A stretch of DNA of 21,003 bases from JBGTNQ01 sp964646785 (GCA_964646785.1 CAZYGU010000014.1:1-21003), one strand, 5' to 3'; shown: positions 7,454 to 15,544, counted from the stretch's first letter. Translations and numbers: made by a program. Notes: generated from the letters alone by a model not told the origin.

Positions 7454-8686
7454 ATGTTTGACTTAAAAATTATAAATTCCGTTCTTGATCAACTCCAAGA
7501 AGAAAGGGGTATTCCGCGAGAAAAAGTTATCGAAGCTATCGAAATGGCGCTCGCAACTGCGTATAAGAAAGAATACGGAAAACGCGGACAAATTGTTCGT
7601 GCAAAATTTGATATTAACTCTGGAAAAACAGACTTTTTTCAGGTAAAAATTGTTGTCGATGAAACTCGAGTAATTATCACCGATAATGATGAGGAGTTTG
7701 TTCGTGATGCTGCAGATGAGCGAATATTCTTTAATCCAGAGCACCACATACTTATTGAAGATGCTAAGAAAATTAAACGAGATTCAGAACTTGATGAAGA
7801 AATTGTATTCCCTCTTGAAAATAAAGGTGATTTTGGACGCATTGCATCACAAACAGCAAAGCAAGTAATTATGCAAAAAATTCGTGAAGCAGAAAAAGCT
7901 TCTGTACTTGGTGAATTCGGATCACGAGAAGGTGACATCGTTACTGGAACGGTACAAAGAATTGAACGTGGAAATATTTTTGTTGATATGGGACGTGCAA
8001 CAGGTCTTATGCCATATGAAGAGCAAATTCCCAGTGAACACTATGCACAAGGTGAACGGGTACGAGCATATCTTTATCGAGTAGAAGAAACTCCCCGAGG
8101 TATTTTCCTTCGACTATCTCGTTCTCATCCAAAATTCTTGGAAAAACTCTTTGAACAAGAAGCTCCAGAAGTTGCAAATGCCACGGTTGAAATCAAAGCA
8201 GTTGCTCGTGAAGCAGGATACCGTAGTAAAATTGCAGCTTTCTCAAAAGATGAGCATGTTGATCCAGTTGGGAGTCTCGTAGGACAGAGAGGTGTTCGTG
8301 TTGGAACGGTATCAAGTGAACTTGGTGGAGAAAAGATCGATATTATCGAATGGTCACCAGATATAAAAAAGTTTATTGAAGATGCTCTTTCTCCAGCAAA
8401 AGTTTTATCAGTTGAAATTGATGAAGCAAATCATGAAGCAAAGGTTTCAGTATCTGAAGACCAACAGTCTCTTGCAATTGGACGCGGTGGACAAAATGTT
8501 CGTCTTGCAGCAAAACTCACTGGTTGGAAAATTGATATTCGATCAGTTGGTGGTGAAAATATTGCTGAAGCAAACCCAGAAGAAGCAAAAGAACCTCGAG
8601 AAAGTAGAAATCCTGTTCCTACAATGAATGATGATCAGAGCCAAGATATTTCTGACAACATCCCTTCACCAGAATCTACAAGTTAA
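7454..8686 (+). CDS. nusA: Transcription termination/antitermination factor NusA
   Basis: 410 aa. NusA binds RNA polymerase and nascent RNA in the cytoplasm and controls pausing, intrinsic termination and antitermination. Domains in order: the polymerase-binding N-terminal domain (about 1-130; REKVIEAIEMALATAYKKEYG is typical), S1 (about 157-225; GDIVTGTVQRIERGNIFVDMG), KH1 (about 235-305; VGQRGVRVGTVSSELGGEKID) and KH2 (about 310-375; AIGRGGQNVRLAAKLTGWKID). A disordered acidic tail of about 40 residues replaces the C-terminal acidic repeats of E. coli NusA. The usual upstream partner rimP is absent. No Shine-Dalgarno is seen before the ATG. It has its own perfect promoter and a leader hairpin. 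The pyrophosphatase gene follows after 51 nt with no terminator between, so the two may be cotranscribed. Confidence 0.97.
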   Translation: MFDLKIINSVLDQLQEERGIPREKVIEAIEMALATAYKKEYGKRGQIVRAKFDINSGKTDFFQVKIVVDETRVIITDNDEEFVRDAADERIFFNPEHHILIEDAKKIKRDSELDEEIVFPLENKGDFGRIASQTAKQVIMQKIREAEKASVLGEFGSREGDIVTGTVQRIERGNIFVDMGRATGLMPYEEQIPSEHYAQGERVRAYLYRVEETPRGIFLRLSRSHPKFLEKLFEQEAPEVANATVEIKAVAREAGYRSKIAAFSKDEHVDPVGSLVGQRGVRVGTVSSELGGEKIDIIEWSPDIKKFIEDALSPAKVLSVEIDEANHEAKVSVSEDQQSLAIGRGGQNVRLAAKLTGWKIDIRSVGGENIAEANPEEAKEPRESRNPVPTMNDDQSQDISDNIPSPESTS

Positions 8687-8737
8687 TTTCTTGTTGTATA
8701 CTAAACACGCATTACAAAATACTAATTTACTATCGCT

Positions 8738-9262
8738 ATGAATCTATGGCACGACATTGAACCAGGTACTTCTTCAGAGATCAACACGATTATTGAAATC
8801 AACAAGGGATCGAAAAATAAGTACGAAATAGACAAAAAAACTGGCCTTATTGCCCTTGACCGAGTTATGCATTCTGCTCAAGATTACCCTTTTGATTACG
8901 GGTTTGTTCCACAAACGCTTTGGCATGACGGTGATGCAGTTGATGTTGTTGTGCTCTCAACATATCCATTTGCACCAGGTATCCTTGTTCGAGTTCGACC
9001 TGTCGCAATCATGAGCATGATTGATAGTGGAGAATCTGACGACAAAATCATCGCTGTTCCTGTTGATGACCCAAGATGGGATAGCACAAAAGACCTTTCT
9101 GATGTTAACCCTCACACACTAAAAGAAATTGAACACTTCTTTGCTACCTACAAAAAGATCCAGAACAAAGAGGTTTCTATCACTGGCTTTAAAGGAAAAA
9201 AGGAAGCTGAAGAGTGTTTTGAAGAAGGAAAGAAGATCTATTCTGATAAGTTTTCAAAATAA
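8738..9262 (+). CDS. ppa: Inorganic pyrophosphatase, family I
   Basis: 174 aa, the usual length for bacterial family I enzymes. It hydrolyses pyrophosphate to two phosphates in the cytoplasm and so drives biosynthetic reactions forward. The signature DGDAVDVV carries the metal-binding Asp residues D64, D66 and D69. Other conserved parts are NKYEIDKKTG, LDRVMHSAQDYPFDYGFVPQT, and PVDDPRW with the following Asp residues. No Shine-Dalgarno is present (start context tatcgctATG). It lies 51 nt after nusA and is followed by a perfect hairpin at 9286-9320. Confidence 0.96.
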   Translation: MNLWHDIEPGTSSEINTIIEINKGSKNKYEIDKKTGLIALDRVMHSAQDYPFDYGFVPQTLWHDGDAVDVVVLSTYPFAPGILVRVRPVAIMSMIDSGESDDKIIAVPVDDPRWDSTKDLSDVNPHTLKEIEHFFATYKKIQNKEVSITGFKGKKEAEECFEEGKKIYSDKFSK

Positions 9263-9285
9263 CAATAAGAAATCTTTTCGAAAAC

Positions 9286-9320
9286 CATCACCGCTTCTGC
9301 CTGTGGCAGAAGCGGTGATG
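9286..9320. repeat. Perfect 16-bp inverted repeat with 3-nt loop after ppa
   Basis: CATCACCGCTTCTGCC (9286-9301), loop TGT, GGCAGAAGCGGTGATG (9305-9320). The stem is G+C-rich against an AT-rich background, but no T run follows on plus; on minus only a short TTTT follows. It could be an RNA-end or terminator hairpin of unusual type. A TATAAT (9326-9331) lies directly downstream. Confidence 0.75.
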
Positions 9321-9413
9321 TGCTATATAATATTGAAGCAGTAAGAAATCATCTAGGTATCCGTCTCTAATACTGCGTGCGGAATTTACAAAGATTAAAA
9401 TACAATAATATTT

Positions 9414-10127
9414 ATGAAAAGTATGAAGATAGTGATTGGTAGTATGGCATTATTCGCAATAATCGGAATGGGTATTCCAGCTCATGCTGAAGAAGGAGGT
9501 ACCGTGATGTCTAAAACGAAAGTACAAGGTGAACTTCGTACTAAAACAGGCACAACAACCCGTCAAAACATCAAGGATCTTAGAGAAAACTTCAGAGAAG
9601 ATAGAAAAGAAGACCGTGAAGCATTTCGTGCAACAACAACCGCAAGTACAACAAGAAAGGAATTCAGAGAAGAGCGCAGAGAAGACCGTAAAGATCTACG
9701 AGCGAGTACTACTCAGATACGAAAAGATGCCCGACGAGAACGAGCTGAAAAAGAGATTCAAAAGCGAGGAAATCATATGATTGAAATGTTTAATGCGGCA
9801 GTTACCCGTCTTGAGAAAATTGCTACACGAATTGATTCTCGAATCATAAAGGTGAAAGCTGAAGGCAAAACAACAACTGAAGCAGAAGCAAACTTAGCAA
9901 GTGCACGAGTAAGTATTGCAGCAGCAAAAGCAGATATTGCGCTCCTTCCAACGGCTATTACTAAAGCACTTGGCAGTACTGAACTTAAAGGATCATTTGC
10001 AGAAGTAGAAACATTAGCAAAGAAGATTCGCGCTGAAATTAAAACTTCACATGAATTTCTTGTAAAAGCTATCGTAAACCTAAAAGGTATCGGAGAGGGG
10101 CACGCAACCACTACCGTAAATAATTAG
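9414..10127 (+). CDS. Secreted, highly charged coiled-coil protein of unknown function
   Basis: 237 aa, not recognised. A signal peptide (residues 1-25, AHA before EEGG) directs export. The mature part starts with a Thr-rich segment and then a very charged Arg/Glu/Asp helix with repeated REDRK, FREDRKEDREAF and FREERREDRKDL motifs (about 55-115). A second helical part (about 120-225; RLEKIATRIDSRI, AKADIALLPTAITKAL, AEVETLAKKIRAEI) is probably coiled coil. The end is Thr-rich. Secreted proteins of this style are common in Parcubacteria. There is no Shine-Dalgarno. No clear promoter is seen beyond the TATAAT at 9326-9331, which has no good -35. Confidence 0.8.
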   Translation: MKSMKIVIGSMALFAIIGMGIPAHAEEGGTVMSKTKVQGELRTKTGTTTRQNIKDLRENFREDRKEDREAFRATTTASTTRKEFREERREDRKDLRASTTQIRKDARRERAEKEIQKRGNHMIEMFNAAVTRLEKIATRIDSRIIKVKAEGKTTTEAEANLASARVSIAAAKADIALLPTAITKALGSTELKGSFAEVETLAKKIRAEIKTSHEFLVKAIVNLKGIGEGHATTTVNN

Positions 10128-10171
10128 ACCAGAGTACAATAGAAGCATTATTGACGTTCATACATATAATC

Positions 10172-10513
10172 ATGGATCCACAAAACCCAATACAGAATAC
10201 AAACCCTTCAATGGGAGGAGAGAGTAAGTCAGTTGGCCCAGCAATTGGTATTGTAGTTATCATTCTCATTGTTGTTCTTGGTGGTCTCTATTTCTGGGGA
10301 CAGAGAATGAACACACAAACAACTGAAGGTACTAATACTCAAACAATGTCTGAACCTGATCAAGCACTCACCCAAATGAATACCCAAAGTACTTCTGATG
10401 ACACAGCGGCAATAGAAGCAGATTTGAACTCCACGAATGTAAACGATCTTGGAAATGAGGTGAACGACATCAATGCTGAGGCAAATGCTTCCGGTAGCGT
10501 ACAACCAGAGTAA
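10172..10513 (+). CDS. Small single-helix membrane protein of unknown function
   Basis: 113 aa from the ATG at 10172; a TTG at 10151 is the only alternative upstream. A polar Asn/Pro/Gln-rich start is followed by one hydrophobic helix (about residues 22-45; IGIVVIILIVVLGGLYFWG) and an acidic Asn/Thr/Gln-rich tail that is probably disordered and outside the cell. No domain is recognised. It lies 44 nt after the secreted charged protein and may share its transcript, which would end at the strong terminator at 10538-10577. Confidence 0.75.
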   Translation: MDPQNPIQNTNPSMGGESKSVGPAIGIVVIILIVVLGGLYFWGQRMNTQTTEGTNTQTMSEPDQALTQMNTQSTSDDTAAIEADLNSTNVNDLGNEVNDINAEANASGSVQPE

Positions 10514-10537
10514 CGACTTAAACAAAAAATCACCCAA

Positions 10538-10577
10538 GCAACCCCATTGTCGGTATCCGACAATGGGGTTGCCTTTT
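10538..10577 (+). terminator. Strong intrinsic terminator
   Basis: A perfect 16-bp stem GCAACCCCATTGTCGG (10538-10553) / CCGACAATGGGGTTGC (10557-10572) with the loop TAT is followed by CTTTT. It ends the transcript of the small membrane protein. The remaining 97 nt before tig show no clear promoter. Confidence 0.88.
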
Positions 10578-10674
10578 GTGTGCTCTTTCATTAGACTTGT
10601 CCCGTTAGAAGTGAGGATTCAGATCTTCCCTTACTTGCCAATAATTATCTCCATTAAGACCCCCCTGTAACCAC

Positions 10675-11733
10675 ATGAAAAAACAATTTACGATATCAAA
10701 AATCGAAAAGCTTCCGAAATCAGAAGTTCTCATCGAAGGAGAAATTACTGAAGAATCTGTATTGAAACATAAAGCAGAGGTGATAAAAAAACTTCAAAAA
10801 AATGCTGAAATCCCAGGATTTAGAAAGGGACATGTTCCAGAAAAAATTCTTATTGAACGTGCTGGAGAAATGACAATCCTTAGTGAAGCAGCTGAGGAAG
10901 CTTTGAATGAAACATACCCGAGTATCATTGAAAGTGAAAAATTATTTGTACTCGGAAACCCAACTGTAGCAATCACAAAGCTTGCTCCTGGAAATCCACT
11001 TGGTTTTAAAATTACAGTTGCCGTTATTCCAGAATTCACATTACCTGATTACAAAAAAATTGCAGGAGTTGAAATGCAAAAAAAAGAAGACGTTTCAGTA
11101 ACCGAAAAAGATGTTGATGACGTGATACAAGAAATTCGTCACAACTGGGCACATATGGAAATGCATAAAAAAGGTGCCGACCATAATCATGACCATCCAG
11201 AAATTAAAGAAAGTGATCTTCCGGAAGTGAATGATGAATTTGTAAAAATTATCGGCGACTTCAAAGATGTAGCTGACTTCAAATCAAAAGCAAAAGAAAA
11301 TGTTTCAAAAGAAAAGCAGCGCAGAGTTCGTGAGAAAAAAAGGATGGCAGCCATCGAATCTATTTTGGAAAAAACAGAAATCACTGTACCTGATGTTCTC
11401 GTTGAAAGTGAGTTGTCAAAAATGCTTGCACAATTTCAAGATGATGTAGCTCGCGCGGGTGCTGACTATGATGAGTACCTAAAACACGCCGGAAAAACAG
11501 AAGAAGAAATTAAAAATGAATGGAGAGAAACCGCAGAAAAAAAAGCAAAAGTTCAACTCGTTATTAATAAAATTTCTGAAGTAGAAAAAATTTCTCCTGA
11601 CAACGAAAAAGTTCGAGCTGAAACAGAAAAACTTCTTCTTGCGTATCAAGGTGCTGATCCTGTTCGTGCACGACTCTATGTTGCACAAATGTTTCTCAAT
11701 GAACAGGTTATGGAATTCTTAGAAACTTTGTAG
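10675..11733 (+). CDS. tig: Trigger factor lacking the PPIase domain
   Basis: 352 aa against about 430 for typical trigger factors. It is the ribosome-bound chaperone that shelters nascent chains at the exit tunnel. The ribosome-docking signature GFRKGHVPEK is at residues 48-57. The N-domain runs to about 130 (FTLPDYKKIAGVEMQKK) and the linker helix VTEKDVDDVIQEIRHNWAH follows. At the place where the FKBP-type PPIase domain should be, the protein goes straight to LPEVNDEFVKIIGDF and the C-terminal chaperone domain. The junction is His-rich (H156, H160, H164, H170, H172, H174; HNHDHPE) and might bind metal. It ends 5 bp from the convergent rsmE stop. Confidence 0.92.
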   Translation: MKKQFTISKIEKLPKSEVLIEGEITEESVLKHKAEVIKKLQKNAEIPGFRKGHVPEKILIERAGEMTILSEAAEEALNETYPSIIESEKLFVLGNPTVAITKLAPGNPLGFKITVAVIPEFTLPDYKKIAGVEMQKKEDVSVTEKDVDDVIQEIRHNWAHMEMHKKGADHNHDHPEIKESDLPEVNDEFVKIIGDFKDVADFKSKAKENVSKEKQRRVREKKRMAAIESILEKTEITVPDVLVESELSKMLAQFQDDVARAGADYDEYLKHAGKTEEEIKNEWRETAEKKAKVQLVINKISEVEKISPDNEKVRAETEKLLLAYQGADPVRARLYVAQMFLNEQVMEFLETL

Positions 11734-11738
11734 AATAT

Positions 11739-12434
11739 TTATTGAAGAAGAATTAAACCTGACACAGCAACTGCCGCTGTTTCTGCTCTAAGTATTTGTC
11801 CCCCGAGTGAATACACTCCAATATTATTTTTTTTAAAAAGAAATAATTCTCTTTCTGTCCAACCTCCTTCGGGACCAATACAAATTCCGAGTGGTGAATA
11901 TGTGTGTGTATGTTCGATTGTGAACACATCTCCTTTCGGGTCAAATGCGAAACAAGGAAACTCACTTTCAAGTATCGTGTCGAAGACTGTTACCTCATGA
12001 AGTGTTGGGATCATACCTCGACCAGATTGTTCAGATGCTTCCAAAATAATTTTTTCAGCACGCTCTGCGTTAAAACCTTTTTTTTCGCTTCGATCAGAGA
12101 CAATGGGAACGAAGTGTGAAACACCAAGCTCAGTACCCTTCTCGAGAATCCATTCAACATTATCTTTCTTGATTAACGAGAAAAACAAAGTGAGCTCTCT
12201 TCTTGGAGTATTCTCACTTTCTTTTTTTGAGATAACAGAAACGGTAACCCCTCCTTTATCAAAGGAGTTGATGAGAGCGTGGTAGTCATATCCGCTGTTA
12301 TCAAAAAGAACAATCTGTCCTCCTACGGTAAATCGAAAGACATTTTTTAATTGATGAAGTAAGTCAGAGTTATGAATAACAACCGTATCACGGCCATCTA
12401 GACTATCTGAAACAAAAAAACGATGAAGTCTCAT
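11739..12434 (-). CDS. rsmE: 16S rRNA (uracil-1498-N3)-methyltransferase RsmE
   Basis: 231 aa, usual length. A SPOUT-class enzyme that uses S-adenosylmethionine to methylate N3 of U1498 in 16S rRNA. The N-terminal PUA-like part (residues 1-70) begins MRLHRFFV. The knotted SPOUT domain carries EKGTELGV (98-105), EASEQSGR (132-139), the SAM-loop GPEGGW (187-192) and the C-terminal knot motif LGGQILRAETAA (210-221). It converges on tig with only 5 bp between the stops and no hairpin there. Its promoter region overlaps that of clpP. Confidence 0.96.
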   Translation of the reverse strand: MRLHRFFVSDSLDGRDTVVIHNSDLLHQLKNVFRFTVGGQIVLFDNSGYDYHALINSFDKGGVTVSVISKKESENTPRRELTLFFSLIKKDNVEWILEKGTELGVSHFVPIVSDRSEKKGFNAERAEKIILEASEQSGRGMIPTLHEVTVFDTILESEFPCFAFDPKGDVFTIEHTHTYSPLGICIGPEGGWTERELFLFKKNNIGVYSLGGQILRAETAAVAVSGLILLQ

Positions 12435-12466
12435 AGAGTGGTAATCAAGTTATAGTAGTTGTCGTC

Positions 12467-12494
12467 AGTATATACCGACCTTGAAAACTGGCAA
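12467..12494 (-). promoter_or_regulatory. Promoter for rsmE
   Basis: Minus strand TTGCCA (12494-12489), 16-bp spacer, TATACT (12472-12467), about 30 nt before the ATG. It overlaps the divergent clpP promoter. Confidence 0.6.
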
Positions 12495-12508
12495 GAATCC
12501 TGTAGTAT
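12481..12508 (+). promoter_or_regulatory. Promoter for clpP
   Basis: TTGAAA (12481-12486), 16-bp spacer, TAGTAT (12503-12508). Its -35 lies within the spacer of the divergent rsmE promoter, so polymerase could not occupy both at once. The leader is about 70 nt. Confidence 0.55.
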
Positions 12509-12585
12509 GTCGATACTAATTTGTTCCGTGAATAACAATTGTGAAACGGACTGATTACTTAAACTAACAACTAATATTTTCCAAC

Positions 12586-13167
12586 ATGTTAATACCTACA
12601 GTCATAGAAAAATCACAATTTGGAGAACGAGCATACGATATTTACTCGCGTCTTTTGCGCGAGCGAATTGTATTTCTTGGTGGGCCAATTGATGACAACG
12701 TTGCCAGTATCATTATTGCTCAATTATTATTTCTTGAGTCAGAAGATCCTAAAAAAGATATTTCACTCTACGTAAATTCACCAGGTGGATCAGTTACTGC
12801 TGGTCTTGCGATTATCGATACGATGAATCACATCAAACCATCTGTATCAACAGTGTGTGTTGGTCTCGCAGCTTCAATGGGAGCAATCATTCTTTCATCA
12901 GGTGAAAAGGGAAAGCGCTTTGCGCTACCAAATGCAGAAATTATGATTCACCAACCACACGGTGGTGTTGAAGGACAAGCATCAGATATTGAAATCAGCG
13001 CAAGAAGAATTATTAAGAATCGAGAGATCCTTAATAAGATGCTCGCAAAAAATACTGGTCAACCGCTTTCAAAAATTGAAAAGGACGTTGATCGTGATTT
13101 CTTTATGGATTCAGATGAATCTGTAAAATACGGAATCATAGACAAAGTGATGAAATCAAAAAACTAA
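12586..13167 (+). CDS. clpP: ATP-dependent Clp protease proteolytic subunit ClpP
   Basis: 193 aa, typical length. This serine peptidase forms the double heptameric chamber that degrades unfolded or tagged proteins fed in by ClpX or ClpC. The catalytic triad is visible: S97 in GLAASMGAIILSSG, H122 in IMIHQPHGG and D171 in VDRDFFMD. The N-terminal axial loop region (VIEKSQFGERAYDIYSRLL) and the oxyanion strand VNSPGGSVTAGLAI are intact, so it should be active. The start has no Shine-Dalgarno (ttccaacATG). The stop codon lies inside the stem of the downstream terminator. No Clp ATPase is encoded in the window. Confidence 0.98.
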   Translation: MLIPTVIEKSQFGERAYDIYSRLLRERIVFLGGPIDDNVASIIIAQLLFLESEDPKKDISLYVNSPGGSVTAGLAIIDTMNHIKPSVSTVCVGLAASMGAIILSSGEKGKRFALPNAEIMIHQPHGGVEGQASDIEISARRIIKNREILNKMLAKNTGQPLSKIEKDVDRDFFMDSDESVKYGIIDKVMKSKN

Positions 13168-13201
13168 AGAAAAAAACACCTTCGGGTGTTTTTTTCTTTA
13201 G
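13164..13201 (+). terminator. Terminator overlapping the clpP stop codon
   Basis: A perfect 17-bp stem CTAAAGAAAAAAACACC (13164-13180) / GGTGTTTTTTTCTTTAG (13185-13201) is closed by a C(UUCG)G tetraloop. The TAA stop of clpP (13165-13167) is in the left arm. The A and T tracts in the arms make it usable on both strands. Confidence 0.88.
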
Positions 13202-13214
13202 TTCGAATAAGAAT

Positions 13215-13243
13215 TTGACACAACGCTAGCTTTCTTCTATAGT
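13215..13243 (+). promoter_or_regulatory. Consensus promoter for rny
   Basis: TTGACA (13215-13220), 17-bp spacer, TATAGT (13238-13243). It gives an unusually long leader of about 150 nt, pyrimidine-rich from about 13280 to 13375, in which I see no gene and no strong hairpin. Confidence 0.8.
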
Positions 13244-13402
13244 GAGGACGTTCATCATTTATTGAAAATTAATTTTGTAGCCTTCCCTTTTTCCTTGTAC
13301 GACTGAATTTCCTGCTTTTCTGTTGAGTATTCTATGAGTATCTTGTAGACCATTCCAATTCCTTATTCTTCGTTCAGCATTCGGTAAGGCTCTGTAACGC
13401 CT

Positions 13403-14932
13403 ATGTCATTAAAAATAGTTCTCTTGCTTCTGGCTTTGTCGGCCTCTGCAGGTATTGCTTTCGGATACTTTCTCCGTTGGATCATTTCACTTGGGCAAAA
13501 AGGTTCAATGGAACTCGATATCAAAGAAAAACTTCTTGGTGCCCAAGAAGAGGCTACTCGTATTATTACTGACGCTGAAACACGAGCTGAAGAAACATTA
13601 CGCGAGACCCGTACAGAAATAAAAGAGAAGGAAGAAAAGATTAAAAAAGCAGAAGAAAGACTTATCAAAAAAGAAGACCTACTTGATCATCGTCAAAGTG
13701 ATATTGATAGAGAAGTTGAGCAATTAAAAGAAAAAGTTGTAGAAATTAAATCTTTGAAAGAAAGAGCAGACTCTCTCGTTCACGAAAGAGAATCATCACT
13801 TACACGAGTTGCAGGCATGAGCAAAGAAGAAGCAAAACAAGAATTGTTTGGCATGCTCGAAAAACAATCAGAAGAGGACCTCCTTATTCGAATGCAAAAA
13901 TTAGAAATGCTTGGCTCAGAAAAAATTGAAGAGAAAGCAAAAGATATTCTTGCAAATACTATTCAACGTCTTGCAACAGCAGTTCCTTCTGAAATCATGA
14001 CGACGTCAGTACCGATACCATCTGATGAGGTAAAAGGAAAGATTATTGGAAAAGAAGGGAGAAACATTAAAGCATTCGAACGCGCAACTGGAGTTGAAGT
14101 TATCGTAGACGACACACCGGGAGCAATTACACTTTCTTCTTTTGACCCAGTACGAAGACAGATAGCACGTGTAGCACTAGAAAACCTTATTTCAGATGGA
14201 CGTATTCAACCAGCAAAAATCGAAGAATCCGTAGAGAAAGCAAAACAAGAAGTAGCGAAAATTATTAAAGAAAAAGGAGAACAAGCTGCATATGAATGCG
14301 GAGTGTACAACTTGGACCCTCGTATCATTGCAATTCTTGGTCGACTTCACTTTAGAACAAGTTACGGACAGAACGTTCTTCAGCATTCAGTTGAAATGAC
14401 GCACATTGCTCGTATGCTTGCCGAAGAATTAGGTGCAAATGTTGCAATCGCAAAAGCAGGAGCACTCCTTCACGACATTGGAAAAGCTATGGACCATGAA
14501 GTTGTAGGTACTCATGTAGAAATTGGCCGTAGAATCCTGCAAAAATTTGGCGCAAGTGAGGAAATCATCAAGGCGATGCAGGCCCATCATGGCGAATATC
14601 CATACGAAACCATCGAATCAATTATTGTTCAGACTGCTGACGCTATATCTGGAGGTCGTCCTGGAGCTCGTCGTGATAGTGTCGAGAATTACCTCAAAAG
14701 ACTCAAGGAACTTGAGGCAATTGCCTCTTCATTCCCTGGAGTTGAAAAATCTTACGCTCTACAAGCTGGAAGAGAGGTGCGAATCTTCGTTACACCCGGT
14801 GAAGTGACCGATATTGAGGCAAAAAAGATGGCTCGGGAGGTCGCAAATCGTATTGAAGAAGAGCTCAAATACCCCGGTGAAATCAAAGTAACAGTCATAA
14901 GAGAATCAAGAATTATAGAATTTGCTCGATAG
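13403..14932 (+). CDS. rny: Ribonuclease Y
   Basis: 509 aa. This membrane-anchored endoribonuclease starts mRNA decay in many bacteria that lack RNase E. Domains in order: an N-terminal transmembrane helix (about 3-25), a long charged coiled coil (about 35-150; RTEIKEKEEKIKKAEERLIKKED), a KH domain with GKIIGKEG at 212-219, and an HD phosphohydrolase domain with the metal-binding H357-D358 in LLHDIGKAMDHE, followed by AHHGEYPYE and QTADAISGGRPGARR. The C-terminus ends IRESRIIEFAR, which is typical of the family, so the gene is full length. No Shine-Dalgarno is seen. It has its own promoter and long leader. No convincing terminator follows before the HU promoter. Confidence 0.97.
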   Translation: MSLKIVLLLLALSASAGIAFGYFLRWIISLGQKGSMELDIKEKLLGAQEEATRIITDAETRAEETLRETRTEIKEKEEKIKKAEERLIKKEDLLDHRQSDIDREVEQLKEKVVEIKSLKERADSLVHERESSLTRVAGMSKEEAKQELFGMLEKQSEEDLLIRMQKLEMLGSEKIEEKAKDILANTIQRLATAVPSEIMTTSVPIPSDEVKGKIIGKEGRNIKAFERATGVEVIVDDTPGAITLSSFDPVRRQIARVALENLISDGRIQPAKIEESVEKAKQEVAKIIKEKGEQAAYECGVYNLDPRIIAILGRLHFRTSYGQNVLQHSVEMTHIARMLAEELGANVAIAKAGALLHDIGKAMDHEVVGTHVEIGRRILQKFGASEEIIKAMQAHHGEYPYETIESIIVQTADAISGGRPGARRDSVENYLKRLKELEAIASSFPGVEKSYALQAGREVRIFVTPGEVTDIEAKKMAREVANRIEEELKYPGEIKVTVIRESRIIEFAR

Positions 14933-14971
14933 TCACTTTTTGTGTTCTTATAAAATCGAGAAAAAAGTCTA

Positions 14972-14999
14972 TTGCACAAAAAACGGCTTATTATATAAT
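14972..14999 (+). promoter_or_regulatory. Promoter for the HU gene
   Basis: TTGCAC (14972-14977), 16-bp spacer, TATAAT (14994-14999). The leader is about 85 nt and contains interleaved complementary pentamers CGAGC/GCTCG and CTCAT/ATGAG. Confidence 0.75.
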
Positions 15000-15090
15000 G
15001 TTATTACGCCTTGGAACGAGCGATCTCATATTTTGCTCGATGAGGAAAACAAAAGCGTCGAAGTATTACTAGTAAATTATTTATTGTATT

Positions 15091-15518
15091 ATGAATAAAG
15101 CATCAATTGTAGAAGCAGTACATGCAAAAATCGGCGGAACAAAAGTTCAAGCTGAACAAGCAGTGGAAACTGCAATCGAAACAATCGTTTCTACTTTGAA
15201 AAAAGGTGGCGAAGTTTCAATCGCAGGTCTTGGAATCTTTTCTACTAAGCTTCGCGCTGCCCGACAAGCACGAAACCCACGAACAGGCGCAACTATTCAA
15301 GTTGCAGCTATGCGAGTTCCAAAGTTCCGCGCAGCAAAGGCCCTCAAAGACGCAGTNNNNNNNNNNNNNNNNNNNNNNNNNNNNNNNNNNNNNNNNNNNN
15401 NNNNNNNNNNNNNNNNNNNNNNNNNNNNNNNNNNNNNNNNNNNNNNNNNNNNNNNNTTGCAGCTATGCGAGTTCCAAAGTTCCGCGCAGCAAAGGCCCTC
15501 AAAGACGCAGTAAAGTAA
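15091..15518 (+). CDS. hup: HU-family DNA-binding protein (interrupted by an artificial gap)
   Basis: HU is the small histone-like dimer that bends and compacts the nucleoid. The first 88 codons up to the gap read as a complete HU fold: MNKASIVEAVHAKIGG, TIVSTLKKGGEVSIAGLGIF, the beta-arm RNPRTGATIQV, and MRVPKFRAAKALKDA. The 55 bases before the Ns (15302-15356) are repeated exactly after them (15457-15511). If they are merged, the gene ends ALKDAVK and stops, giving exactly 90 residues, the standard HU length. As deposited, the 155 extra bases shift the frame and would give a false C-terminus. The gene has its own promoter and an 18-bp terminator, so it is a single-gene unit. Confidence 0.95.
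15357..15456. other. Assembly gap (100 N) inside HU, artificial
   Basis: It is flanked by the same 55-mer on both sides (15302-15356 and 15457-15511). Two contigs that overlap by 55 bases were joined with Ns instead of being merged. Confidence 0.92.
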
Positions 15519-15544
15519 TAACAATCGAGAAATTGTTTACTTAT

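Noticed and set aside
11734..11738. Terminator between convergent tig and rsmE
   Set aside because: Only 5 bp separate the stops and no hairpin with a T run is visible on either side.
15016..15046. H-type pseudoknot in the HU leader
   Set aside because: The order of the pentamers fits, but the last loop would be zero bases long and could not span the first stem; mutually exclusive hairpins are more likely.
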